Below, piece after piece: positions 16,688 to 27,699 of a DNA stretch of 64,000 bases (the stretch's first letter is position 1; the number at the start of each line of letters is the position of its first letter). A program made the position numbers and the translations under genes. The notes under the pieces are model-generated. The model ran no database searches, was not told the origin of the DNA, and saw only the letters and a list, made by a program, of their open reading frames with translations. Source of the DNA: Amylolactobacillus amylophilus DSM 20533 = JCM 1125 (GTDB taxonomy: Bacteria; Bacillota; Bacilli; Lactobacillales; Lactobacillaceae); assembly GCF_001936335.1 (NCBI RefSeq), contig NZ_CP018888.1:992001-1056000 (forward strand), written 5' to 3'.

Positions 16688-18395
16688 GAAATCATATAAT
16701 CTTTTAACCGAGCCATGGATTAAGGTGTTAGCAAAAGATTCAGGCGACACGGTTAGTGTCTCGTTGATTGATGTATTACAAAACGCACGTCAGTACGAGA
16801 GGCTCGCTGGTGAAATGCGGGTACAAGATTTTGCCATCATGCGAATTTTACTTGCTATATTGACAACAGTGTATTCGCGGTTTGATGCACAAGGAGAGGG
16901 CTACAACTGGCTTGACTACGATTCGAATGGTTATCAAGTTACTAGGGTGAAAATCTTTGAGGACGATCAACGTCAAGAACTACTTGATTCCTGGAACCAG
17001 ACGTTTACCAGCGGTAGTTTTAGCCGAAAAGTATTTGATTATCTGAATGAATACAGTAATCGTTTTGACTTCTTGGGCGAACATCCTTTTATGCAGGTAA
17101 CACATGATGAATATAATAGTCTTGTTTCTGCTGACAAGAAGATAGAAAAAGGTAGTGGACAAGTTTTAATTAAACAAATCAATCGTTCTATTTCCGAAAG
17201 TGGTAATACATCATTCGTCTTCTCCCCAAAAAGTAATGATGAAAAGGATAAAATCGATTTGCCAGAGTTGGTTAGATGGGTGATTACTTATCAAGGCTTA
17301 ACGGGAGTGACAGACAAAACGAAGGTCCAGTCTAAGGAAAAATATTCAATCAGCCCTGGCTGGCTGTTTCAAATCAGTCCGGTTTTTATTCGCGGATCAG
17401 ACTTATTTCAAACTCTTATGCTTAATTTGCTTTTGTTTAACCCAAACCACCAAGGTGAATTTAATTTACAAAAACCGATTTGGGAAGAAACGAATTTACT
17501 CAGTTACGCAGAGTTGCGCTTATCAAATATTTTTCCAAATGATATTGCTGGACTATATACTTCTCTTTCGCGAATGCTACACATTAGTTGGAAAGATGAA
17601 GGTCCACAAATCTTTAGTGCTGGACTACCTAAGCTTGATATCGAACAAAATCCATTTGAGCCAATGACGACCTGGAAGAAAAACAAGGATAAGAAAAGGA
17701 ACATCGATTTTGTGCCAGCAGTCAAGAGTAAGTGGTCAATCAGCAAGGCTATGTGGAGAGATTTTGGTCAATATGTTGGAACTGACTACAGCGGAAATGA
17801 GGTAGAGCCGGGTATAATTGCTTGGTTACGACAATTAAAAAATAACGGTTATATCGATGATTCGTTTCACGTCAATGTTAGTTCGGTTTCGTTTATTAAT
17901 GACGGAAACGCAACTTCACAATTACCGGTGGAAGAGATTCATGGAGAATTATCTCTTTATGCGGATGTTTTGTTCGATGATGATATTGCTGGAAGGTGGA
18001 CTGTACGCATCGAAAAAATAGTTGAACAGATTGAAAATGTCGGCAAAATGTACTATGGATTTTTGTCCAATATTAATGGACTCGAGGGCGGCAAGGGACA
18101 AGCTTCAGACCATGAAATGGGTCAATTCTACGATCTTCTGAACCAACCCTTTGAAAGTTGGTTGAACAATATTCATGCTGATGATAATCGAGATATGAAA
18201 GAACTAGAGTGGCGCAAAACACTCTGGGAGCTTGTCCAAAACTTGGCAAAATCACAAATGGATTCTGCTACATCAAAGGTTATCAGAGGAAAAGTGGAAG
18301 ATCAGGTTCAAACAAATATTTTTACTATATACAACTCTTTTATGCGAAGAGTATGGAATTCGTTAGAATTGGAGGTGTTTAAGAATGCCAAATAA
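16680..18395 (+). CDS. casA: Cascade large subunit Cse1 (Cas8e)
   Basis: 571 residues, N-terminus MDRKSYNLLTEPWIKVLAKD typical of Cse1/CasA. The family's length (500-570) and its place directly after cas3 agree. In Cascade it recognises the PAM and recruits Cas3. It overlaps cas3 and cse2 by 8 and 11 bases, indicating coupled translation. Because the array suggests an AAY motif, this subunit may have PAM preferences different from the E. coli AAG type. Confidence 0.93.
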   Translation: MDRKSYNLLTEPWIKVLAKDSGDTVSVSLIDVLQNARQYERLAGEMRVQDFAIMRILLAILTTVYSRFDAQGEGYNWLDYDSNGYQVTRVKIFEDDQRQELLDSWNQTFTSGSFSRKVFDYLNEYSNRFDFLGEHPFMQVTHDEYNSLVSADKKIEKGSGQVLIKQINRSISESGNTSFVFSPKSNDEKDKIDLPELVRWVITYQGLTGVTDKTKVQSKEKYSISPGWLFQISPVFIRGSDLFQTLMLNLLLFNPNHQGEFNLQKPIWEETNLLSYAELRLSNIFPNDIAGLYTSLSRMLHISWKDEGPQIFSAGLPKLDIEQNPFEPMTTWKKNKDKKRNIDFVPAVKSKWSISKAMWRDFGQYVGTDYSGNEVEPGIIAWLRQLKNNGYIDDSFHVNVSSVSFINDGNATSQLPVEEIHGELSLYADVLFDDDIAGRWTVRIEKIVEQIENVGKMYYGFLSNINGLEGGKGQASDHEMGQFYDLLNQPFESWLNNIHADDNRDMKELEWRKTLWELVQNLAKSQMDSATSKVIRGKVEDQVQTNIFTIYNSFMRRVWNSLELEVFKNAK

Positions 18396-19008
18396 GATTA
18401 GAAATAAAGCAGATAGGATTATCACGGCAATTCAAGCCGACGCAAAACCAGACAAGGGGGCGCTTGCGGCGCTCAGGACGTCAAAATCAATTACTGATCC
18501 TGGAGCTACAGTTGTCTGGCCTTACATTCTTGCAAACCTTGACGAACAAGATTTGAGCAGAACAGGCACGCCTACACGAGAAGAAATAGCTGTTTATACC
18601 GCGATTCGTCTCTATGCTATTTACCAACAAGGTGTAGAACAGTTACTCTATACTCCTTATTACAAACGTAATGATGGGGACAAAACACTAACGTTGTTTC
18701 AGGCAATGGCAGGAATTCAGAATGCTGGAGATGATTCTACAGCTTTGAGACGGCAAATTACTCAGGTCCTAGCTACGACGAATTTTGAAACAACAATCAA
18801 TTCTTTGACACGACTTGTAGGTGTGTTGAAGGGTAAAAAAACGGGTGCTGTTGTAGATTTTGCACAATTAGCGGAAGATATATTTTGGTATCAAACAGGC
18901 TATAAATCTGCAAATAAAGTCCGTTTGCAGTGGGGGCAAGATTTTTATCGTAGTTTTGATCAGCTAGAAAAGATGACAAATCAGGAGGAAAATAACAATG
19001 CAAAATAA
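18385..19008 (+). CDS. casB: Cascade small subunit Cse2
   Basis: 207 residues, basic and helical, with the Cse2 pattern near residues 45-75 (VVWPYILANLDEQDLSRTGT, then EEIAVYTAIRLYAIYQQG). Two copies normally line the belly of Cascade and stabilise the R-loop. It overlaps both neighbours by 11 bases. Confidence 0.9.
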   Translation: MPNKIRNKADRIITAIQADAKPDKGALAALRTSKSITDPGATVVWPYILANLDEQDLSRTGTPTREEIAVYTAIRLYAIYQQGVEQLLYTPYYKRNDGDKTLTLFQAMAGIQNAGDDSTALRRQITQVLATTNFETTINSLTRLVGVLKGKKTGAVVDFAQLAEDIFWYQTGYKSANKVRLQWGQDFYRSFDQLEKMTNQEENNNAK

Positions 19009-20074
19009 GAATCTTTATATCGATATTCACGTGCTACAAAGCGTACCTGCAGCAAACATTAACCGTGACGACGCAGGATCGCCAAAGACAGTTTATTATG
19101 GTGGAACATTACGATCACGAGTATCTTCTCAGAGTTGGAAGAACGCGATGCGAGCAGATTTTAATCTAAATCCGTTAAGCGATAACCTGGGAATTAGATC
19201 AAAAAAGGTTCTGGCAAGACTAGCTAAGTTACTTGTGGATCAAAAAGCGGATATTTCGTTAGAAGATGCTCAAAAAATGGCCGAAAAGGCATTGGACACC
19301 ATTGGAGTTAAAAAATCAACTGACACACTTTTGTTCATTAGCCAGTGGCAGTTGAACAACTTGGTCAAACTGATCTTGAGTGAAGAGGGATTAGAGCAAT
19401 TTGACAAGAAGGAATTGAAGAAAGCCTTCATGGAAAATAATTCATTGGATTTGGCTCTTTTTGGGAGAATGGTTGCAACAAACCCAGAATTAAATGTCGA
19501 AGGTGCATCTCAGGTAGCCCATGCCTTTTCGACACACGAAATAGTACCGGAGTTTGATTTTTATACTGGTAGAGACGATCTGCAGGAAGAAAACAACGCC
19601 GGAGCTGGTATGATGGGGACAATTGAGTATAATTCTTCGACTCTTTATCGCTATGCTAATGTAAACGTCAGAGAACTGAGTGAAAATCTTCAAGGAGAAC
19701 AACTTACGGAGAGTATTGAAAAATTCGTGCAGAGCTTCATATTGTCGATGCCAACCGGTAAACAAAATAGTTATGCCAATAAAACTCTTCCTAATTACGT
19801 GTTGGTCACTATTCGTGATGATACACCTGTTAATCTTGCCTCAGCATTTGAAGAACCTGTTAAATCAAAATCTGGTTATCTGACTCAATCAATTAAAAAA
19901 TTGGAGCAAGAGTTTACTGAGACTGAAGCTTTTGTGGATAAACCAGTTAAAACCCTTGTGTTAACGACAAAGGAATCTTCAATTTCGCAAAGAACTAATA
20001 GTTTAAATGAGTTATTGAATCAAGTAGCTCAAACGATTGTAGAGGTAGGTAGCTATGAAGACAGTAACAATTAG
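18998..20074 (+). CDS. casC: Cascade backbone subunit Cas7e
   Basis: 358 residues. It opens IDIHVLQSVPAANINRDDAG and continues GTLRSRVSSQSWKNAMR, the RAMP signature of Cas7e, and has the central GMMGTIEYNSSTLYRYANVN. Six copies form the crRNA-holding backbone; the thumbs flip out every sixth guide base, which is the structural reason a mismatch at guide position 6 is tolerated. AGGAGG precedes the ATG. Confidence 0.95.
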   Translation: MQNKNLYIDIHVLQSVPAANINRDDAGSPKTVYYGGTLRSRVSSQSWKNAMRADFNLNPLSDNLGIRSKKVLARLAKLLVDQKADISLEDAQKMAEKALDTIGVKKSTDTLLFISQWQLNNLVKLILSEEGLEQFDKKELKKAFMENNSLDLALFGRMVATNPELNVEGASQVAHAFSTHEIVPEFDFYTGRDDLQEENNAGAGMMGTIEYNSSTLYRYANVNVRELSENLQGEQLTESIEKFVQSFILSMPTGKQNSYANKTLPNYVLVTIRDDTPVNLASAFEEPVKSKSGYLTQSIKKLEQEFTETEAFVDKPVKTLVLTTKESSISQRTNSLNELLNQVAQTIVEVGSYEDSNN

Positions 20075-20774
20075 GTTGGCTGGTCTTTTACAATCATATG
20101 GTAGTGAAGCAAATTTCAATTACAGAACGACACTCGGTTATCCGTCTAAAAGTGCGGTAATTGGAATGATTGCAGCTGCTTTTGGCTATGAGCGCGATAA
20201 TCCGGCTATTAATAGATTAAATAATCTGGCTTTTGCCGTTAGAATAGATCAGCCAGGACGAGCATTACAGGACTTTCAGATGGTTCATATGCAAAAAGGT
20301 AAGCAAATTCAATCAAAAATAACTTATCGAGACTATCTACAAGATGCTGTTTTCGTGGTGGCTATTGGTAGTGAAGATTCTGAATTGATTGAAAAAATCC
20401 AATATTCGTTGAGACATCCAAGATTCTCGTTATTTCTTGGCCGACGGGCGAACGTTCCTGGTGGTATGTTGCAAACCAAAGTGTATGAAGATACAACACC
20501 AATTAATATACTTGATAGTCTTCAATGGCAGGCTGCCAAGTGGTTTCAAAAAAAGCAAAAAAAGCAAGATAAAGTTCAAGTTGATATCGTCGCTGATGCG
20601 AACCTTTTACCGGATCAAAGATACTATCTTCAAAAGGATAAAGTTGTTTCTTTTTCTCAAAAGAGTCGCCAATTTGAGTTTCGGAGAATTGCGGAGAAGT
20701 CGATTGAGTTGATAAATCCTCAATTTGAGAAGCTGGGTTGGGATACGGAACACGACATCATGAATTTTTTATAG
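20055..20774 (+). CDS. casD: Cascade subunit Cas5e
   Basis: 239 residues starting MKTVTIRLAGLLQSYGSEAN with TTLGYPSKSAVIGMIAAAFG, characteristic of Cas5e. It caps the 5' handle of the crRNA. It overlaps the end of cas7e by 20 bases. Confidence 0.93.
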   Translation: MKTVTIRLAGLLQSYGSEANFNYRTTLGYPSKSAVIGMIAAAFGYERDNPAINRLNNLAFAVRIDQPGRALQDFQMVHMQKGKQIQSKITYRDYLQDAVFVVAIGSEDSELIEKIQYSLRHPRFSLFLGRRANVPGGMLQTKVYEDTTPINILDSLQWQAAKWFQKKQKKQDKVQVDIVADANLLPDQRYYLQKDKVVSFSQKSRQFEFRRIAEKSIELINPQFEKLGWDTEHDIMNFL

Positions 20775-20789
20775 TAGGAGGTGAAATAG

Positions 20790-22387
<1,598 letters not shown>

Positions 22388-22390
22388 TTG

Positions 22391-23275
22391 ATGATTGTTA
22401 TTACGTTAACGAGCGTTCCTCCGGCCTTGCGTGGTGAGTTATCTAAGTGGTGTCAAGAAATCCAGGTAGGAATTTTTGTTGGCAATCCTAGTGCGAGAAT
22501 TCGTGATTTATTGTGGGACAAAATAGTAGATAATGTAGGACAGGGACGAGCGACAATGGCATTTAATGCACGCAATGAATTTGGTTATCAATTCCGAACT
22601 ACCAATCGCTACTATGAAGTTAGAGATTATGATGGGATTCCATTACTTGTCAAGGTTAAAGATGCTACCCCTCTTATCAAAGTGGGCTATAGTGATGCCG
22701 CAAAATTTAGGCGTGCAGCAAAGTTTTCAAAGCAAAAACAACGTAGTGAGCCACCAGACGTTTCGTTTGTGGCAATTGATATTGAGACAACTGGTCTAGA
22801 ACCTGATACTGATAAGATTATTGCTATTGGTATGGTCAAGATTAATCACGGTGTTGCTGACAATCCAAAACAAATTCTAATTAAAATTGACGAGCCACTC
22901 TCAGATGAAATAATTAAATTAACTGGATATACAAACAAATGGTTGGAGACTGAAGGAGTTGATATTGTTAGCGCATTAAGTAGATTTGTAGATACTGTTG
23001 AAAATTTACCAATTATCGGATTCAATGTAAACTTCGATATCAATTTTATCAACAAAAATTTGATTGAAAATGGTATGTTGAAAGTAGAAAATGAAATTAC
23101 TGATTTGAGAACAGTGGTGAAGAAAAATGAACTGTTTTTGAATAATTATCGGTTAGAGACAGTTCTGGCAAAATATGGTATTGAAAATATTAACCCACAT
23201 CATGCGGAATCAGATGCGCTGGCAACGGCAAAGCTTGCGGATCAACTCATAAAAAATAGTTTACTATATTTTTAG
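22391..23275 (+). CDS. cas2: Cas2 fused to a DnaQ-like (DEDDh) exonuclease
   Basis: 294 residues. ATG 22391 is preferred to TTG 22388 because GGAGG at 22378-22382 lies 8 bases upstream. Residues ~1-95 are type I-E Cas2 (MMIVITLTSVPPALRGELSK). A linker leads to a DnaQ exonuclease from ~125: FVAIDIETTGLEPDTDKIIA (D-x-E) and the C-terminal HHAESDALATAKLAD (H-x5-D). Fusions like this are known in some Streptococcus and Lactobacillus type I-E loci, where the nuclease trims prespacer 3' ends before integration. The gene ends 28 bp before the first repeat, so the CRISPR leader must overlap its 3' end. Confidence 0.94.
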   Translation: MIVITLTSVPPALRGELSKWCQEIQVGIFVGNPSARIRDLLWDKIVDNVGQGRATMAFNARNEFGYQFRTTNRYYEVRDYDGIPLLVKVKDATPLIKVGYSDAAKFRRAAKFSKQKQRSEPPDVSFVAIDIETTGLEPDTDKIIAIGMVKINHGVADNPKQILIKIDEPLSDEIIKLTGYTNKWLETEGVDIVSALSRFVDTVENLPIIGFNVNFDINFINKNLIENGMLKVENEITDLRTVVKKNELFLNNYRLETVLAKYGIENINPHHAESDALATAKLADQLIKNSLLYF

Positions 23276-23303
23276 AATGTTGATTTATAAGGGATCTTTT
23301 AGT

Positions 23304-26300
23304 GTTTTCCCCGCACAGGCGGGGGTGATCCTATTGCAAAGACCGCTACTGAAGCGCGGCCGGTGTTTTCCCCGCACAGGCGGGGGTGATCCTGTTGTAA
23401 AAGCTAACGCCGTTAATAGGTTAGAGTTTTCCCCGCACAGGCGGGGGTGATCCCGGCGCCGGCTACTATGTATACTTTGAACCGTTGTTTTCCCCGCACA
23501 GGCGGGGGTGATCCCGGTAGACCAAGTTATTATTTTGGTGAAAAAGGGTTTTCCCCGCACAGGCGGGGGTGATCCCGCGGTAGGCCGTGCTAGGTATGAC
23601 AACGGCGCGTTTTCCCCGCACAGGCGGGGGTGATCCTCTCATAGTGCCCGTTTTTCTTATATATTGCTTGTTTTCCCCGCACAGGCGGGGGTGATCCTCT
23701 CCACCACTCGCTTAAACTTCGTCTCATCACGTTTTCCCCGCACAGGCGGGGGTGATCCCACTAAAAGCAGTCCCGGTACCATAAGATATTGGTTTTCCCC
23801 GCACAGGCGGGGGTGATCCTTGTATTATATAAATATAGAAGAGAGCAGGAGAGTTTTCCCCGCACAGGCGGGGGTGATCCCCATTCCTCCAAAACGAAAA
23901 ATGGTCGGAGTTCGTTTTCCCCGCACAGGCGGGGGTGATCCTACATGGTTTTCACAAACTCATACATTGTTCTCGTTTTCCCCGCACAGGCGGGGGTGAT
24001 CCTATGTTACGCCATCATCAATATCATCAGGGAACGTTTTCCCCGCACAGGCGGGGGTGATCCTAGTAAGGGCATCGTCAGAGCTCGCAAAGATGGGTTT
24101 TCCCCGCACAGGCGGGGGTGATCCTCTTTTTAGCCAATTGCACTTGCGTAATGCGTTGTTTTCCCCGCACAGGCGGGGGTGATCCTCAACATTAACCTTA
24201 ATCTTTGTCATTTAAAGCGTTTTCCCCGCACAGGCGGGGGTGATCCCACTCAGGAGTACCTAATAAAACAGATTAGTCCGTTTTCCCCGCACAGGCGGGG
24301 GTGATCCTTATCCACGGGCGTTGCGTTGTCATCAGGATTAGTTTTCCCCGCACAGGCGGGGGTGATCCCAGGCTTGTTATTTAAGGGGGTTGGTTGGCTA
24401 TGTTTTCCCCGCACAGGCGGGGGTGATCCTACTGATTTGTCTTGTGGCGTTATCAGCGTTGCGTTTTCCCCGCACAGGCGGGGGTGATCCTTTATCAAAG
24501 AGGTACCCACAAAGAGAGGATGAGTTTTCCCCGCACAGGCGGGGGTGATCCTTAAAAAGGCAAACCTCAATCTGGAGGTTAAAAGTTTTCCCCGCACAGG
24601 CGGGGGTGATCCTAATTTCTGTCAAACAATTTATATTAGTTGTTGGTTTTCCCCGCACAGGCGGGGGTGATCCTTCATGAGGGTGTAGACCGTTCGACAG
24701 TCAATGGTTTTCCCCGCACAGGCGGGGGTGATCCTCATTTCATCTTGGCAGGCTCTGCAGGCTTGATGTTTTCCCCGCACAGGCGGGGGTGATCCTTGTC
24801 TTCCCCCCTTGGCGTAATTTTGAAGTTTGTTTTCCCCGCACAGGCGGGGGTGATCCTGCCGCATCGACATCTACCTTGTTTTGCGTAATGTTTTCCCCGC
24901 ACAGGCGGGGGTGATCCCACTAGTGGTTCTTGTAATGGTAGCTTGACCGAGTTTTCCCCGCACAGGCGGGGGTGATCCTAAATAATTTCCTCTACTCTAT
25001 CAGACGTCTGTGTTTTCCCCGCACAGGCGGGGGTGATCCCCATCGCTTCCTATTATACTTTTAACACCATCGGTTTTCCCCGCACAGGCGGGGGTGATCC
25101 TGATACATTGAACCCGTCTGATTTAATGAAACAGTTTTCCCCGCACAGGCGGGGGTGATCCCATGGTCGTTTTAACGGCGGACGCCGTTATCGAGTTTTC
25201 CCCGCACAGGCGGGGGTGATCCTAATTCCTTTAAATCGTTATAGCCCGTGTAGTCGTTTTCCCCGCACAGGCGGGGGTGATCCTTGCTAATCCATGGCAT
25301 ATCAATACCGACAATTGTTTTCCCCGCACAGGCGGGGGTGATCCCTAGTATCTAAACCATAGTAGTTTAGTGTTTTCGTTTTCCCCGCACAGGCGGGGGT
25401 GATCCTAGATATTGTAAGAGAGATAGAGAGAGGGAGAAGTTTTCCCCGCACAGGCGGGGGTGATCCCGTAGCTTAAAACCTGCTGAATAGTGCCAGACCG
25501 TTTTCCCCGCACAGGCGGGGGTGATCCTCAAGTTAAAAGCTGATGGTTCAAAGGTGGATAGTTTTCCCCGCACAGGCGGGGGTGATCCTCCGCGCAATGA
25601 TTTAACAGGTGCAGAGGTTAAGTTTTCCCCGCACAGGCGGGGGTGATCCTCATACGGGCCGGCGTGTGTGTAGTCGCGCGGGGTTTTCCCCGCACAGGCG
25701 GGGGTGATCCTCATGATAATTCAAAAGTTTTTGAAATGTTTACGTTTTCCCCGCACAGGCGGGGGTGATCCCTCCAACTAAAAATTGGATTATCGGAGTT
25801 AAAAGTTTTCCCCGCACAGGCGGGGGTGATCCTCAGGGGTCTAGCAGCAAAGCCACGGCTCAGTAGTTTTCCCCGCACAGGCGGGGGTGATCCTCGCCAG
25901 AGCATTTCTAATTTTCGTGTTGGCAGGTTTTCCCCGCACAGGCGGGGGTGATCCCAGCAAGCAAGGCTATTATCGACTATGCGTTTAGTTTTCCCCGCAC
26001 AGGCGGGGGTGATCCTTACAACCGCTTTTACGGCATTTATGCATAATCGTTTTCCCCGCACAGGCGGGGGTGATCCTAAGTGTTCGATAAATTTACCTAG
26101 ATTTTCAAAGTTTTCCCCGCACAGGCGGGGGTGATCCTTGTGCTAGGCTGGTTGCAGATATTTGTAAGCGGTTTTCCCCGCACAGGCGGGGGTGATCCTA
26201 CCGCCCACTTGATGATGTGATATGCCTTGTCGTTTTCCCCGCACAGGCGGGGGTGATCCTCCACTCAACACCACCAATTCTGCCTTGCACGAGTTTTCCC

Positions 26301-26561
26301 CGCACAGGCGGGGGTGATCCTATTCATTATCTTGCCATGTGTAATATGCATCAGTTTTCCCCGCACAGGCGGGGGTGATCCTAGCACAGTATAAATAATT
26401 AGGAGGTCATTCAAGTTTTCCCCGCACAGGCGGGGGTGACTGATCAAGTTGAGTGATAAATTTGCGGTTTTCAATGTTTTCCCCGTACAGGCGGGGGTGA
26501 TCCTTGGTGCCGGAATATTTCAAATCTGATTTTTTAGTTCCCTGTATATACGGGGTGATTC
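23304..26561 (+). CRISPR. Type I-E CRISPR array, 54 repeats, 53 spacers
   Basis: 28-bp repeats beginning GTTTTCCCCGCACAGG and ending GGGGGTGATCC recur at an exact 61-bp period from 23304, so every spacer is 33 nt. Orientation is that of the cas genes. The repeat hairpin is CCCCGC-ACAG-GCGGGG. Repeats 1-51 appear uniform; repeat 52 (26415) has an altered 3' end (CTG), repeat 53 (26476) one substitution, and repeat 54 (26537) is strongly degenerate, marking the old, leader-distal end. The base after each repeat is T (38) or C (14) in 52 of 53 cases, the exception following damaged repeat 52. So the real repeat is best described as 29 bp with a PAM-derived pyrimidine at its end. Confidence 0.99.
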
Positions 26562-26728
26562 ATACACCGATAGCTTATATCAGTCAGCAATTACAACTTA
26601 TGAACGTTCTAAGCATGAAGTTCAGTCCTGGCAAGTTTAATTAGTCAAAGAAATATTTGCGATTATACTTTAATATACAGTCATTATGCATATTAGGGTA
26701 TTTGTTCTCACTAGGAAATGTGTATTAA
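26562..26728. other. AT-rich spacer between the array and the crRNA-like gene
   Basis: No convincing gene. TATACT at 26664 could be a -10 for a transcript running into the mini-gene. A 16-codon frame from ATG 26689 has AGG at codons 4 and 10, but lacks a ribosome-binding site. Confidence 0.4.
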
Positions 26729-26737
26729 TGCTATAAT
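26729..26737 (+). promoter_or_regulatory. Extended -10 promoter of the crRNA-like RNA
   Basis: TGCTATAAT is a consensus extended -10 element. No good -35 hexamer is seen at 16-18 bp, which extended -10 promoters can do without. The predicted start near 26744 is only about 3 bases before the degenerate repeat. Confidence 0.75.
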
Positions 26738-26743
26738 ACTAGG

Positions 26744-26836
26744 GTGGTTTTCCCCGCATACGCGGGTGTGATCCTGTTATGTTTGCTAATTTAATACATA
26801 TCCAGGTTGTATTCCCCGCATTTGCGGGTTTTTTTG
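26744..26836 (+). ncRNA. crRNA-like RNA: degenerate repeat, pseudo-spacer, repeat-derived terminator
   Basis: The first degenerate repeat, 26747-26774, differs from the array repeat at only three positions: two in the hairpin loop (13 C to T, 15 G to C) and one at the stem base (21 G to T). The 8-nt 5' handle GTGATCCT is kept exactly. The pseudo-spacer is 26775-26808 (34 nt, or 33 counting the T as repeat base 29). The second degenerate repeat, 26809-26836, keeps the hairpin CCCGC-ATTT-GCGGG, but the handle is replaced by seven T, making it an intrinsic terminator. The ~90-nt product is shaped like a crRNA and should load into Cascade. Its guide start matches the cas promoter -10 region. Confidence 0.75.
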
Positions 26837-26882
26837 TTTTCCCACTAATCCAACACTTCCCCCAATTCCAACGACCAAACAA
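26829..26882. repeat. Right copy of the ~55-bp direct repeat flanking the CRISPR-Cas locus
   Basis: Same sequence as 13264-13318 with about four differences, all in the variable hexamer and next to it. As on the left side, it starts in the T-run of a terminator, here the one ending the crRNA-like RNA. Confidence 0.8.
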
Positions 26883-26908
26883 AAAAACACTAATCTAACC
26901 GATTAGTG
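26881..26908 (-). terminator. Terminator of the methyltransferase gene
   Basis: CACTAATC / GATTAGTG (26888-26895 / 26901-26908), followed on the minus strand by seven T. Confidence 0.75.
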
Positions 26909-26959
26909 CCCCAAAGTCCTCAAAATATTTAGCAAGGTGAAAATTTTAACAACGTGACG

Positions 26960-27697
26960 TTAAGCCGCTTTCGTCGCTGACACAAGAAGCATCATTGGTC
27001 GGCGCAACTCATCGCGCATCCCCGGAACAGTATCCAGCAACTCCGCGCCCGGCTCCGGCTCGACAATTCCCGTAATCGTAAAGCCCGTTTGCAACAGTGT
27101 ATTCAGGTATGTCGTCAGTGTCTTGTGATATTTCACCACGGATTCCCCTAAAAACACGGCGTTACGCTTACCATCGGTGAAGTAATGATCGACCGGCCAA
27201 TATTTTGGCTTACCATCTTCATCATAGATCCAGTCCTGCGTGCCAAACGCTGTGAACACGGGATGCTCTACGGAAAAGATAAGCTGGCCGCCAACTGTGA
27301 GGCAGTGACTAATCCTCTCACAGATGGCACGAAAGTCCGGCGTGTAGTGAAAGGCCAGAGAACTCATGACCACATCGAAACTGTTAGGGGCGAAGTCAAT
27401 ATCTTCCATCGCAATCTGCTGGTAGTGCACATTGTCAAACGTGTTTTTCTCATTCACCACCGCCAGCATCTTACTCGAAATATCAGTCCCAAGTACAGTT
27501 TCTGCGCCATTCTCGGCGGCGTACATGCAGTGCCAGCCGAAGCCACAACCTATGTCTAGCACCCGCTTGCCGTGGAAATCAGGCAGGAGTTTCTTTAGTT
27601 CGTGCCATTCCCCCGCCGCAGAGAGACCCGCGACCGACCGCGGGAAGTGACTGTACTTCTCAAAGAATTGCTCGTTATCGTAAATGTTCTCTTTCAT
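26960..27697 (-). CDS. Class I SAM-dependent methyltransferase
   Basis: 245 residues. Motif I is VLDIGCGFGWHCMYAAENGA (residues ~45-64), followed by LGTDIS and VVMSSLAFHYTPDF. This is the small-molecule Methyltransf_11 type. Substrate unknown. High GC and codon use like the housekeeping part mark it as outside the CRISPR-Cas segment. It is followed upstream (3 bp) by a broken membrane-protein gene. Confidence 0.85.
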   Translation of the reverse strand: MKENIYDNEQFFEKYSHFPRSVAGLSAAGEWHELKKLLPDFHGKRVLDIGCGFGWHCMYAAENGAETVLGTDISSKMLAVVNEKNTFDNVHYQQIAMEDIDFAPNSFDVVMSSLAFHYTPDFRAICERISHCLTVGGQLIFSVEHPVFTAFGTQDWIYDEDGKPKYWPVDHYFTDGKRNAVFLGESVVKYHKTLTTYLNTLLQTGFTITGIVEPEPGAELLDTVPGMRDELRRPMMLLVSATKAA

Positions 27698-27699
27698 GA

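Noticed and set aside
23285-26474. Several minus-strand open frames of 60-116 codons across the array
   Set aside because: They are translations of the CRISPR repeat (recurring P-P-P-V-R-G-K and C-G-E-N words) with spacers in between, and have no ribosome-binding sites.
26641-26675. Second target of the crRNA-like guide at its own upstream region
   Set aside because: Only 8 of 11 seed bases match, with mismatches at positions 2 and 3, and the adjacent AAA does not fit AAY. Much weaker than the cas promoter site.
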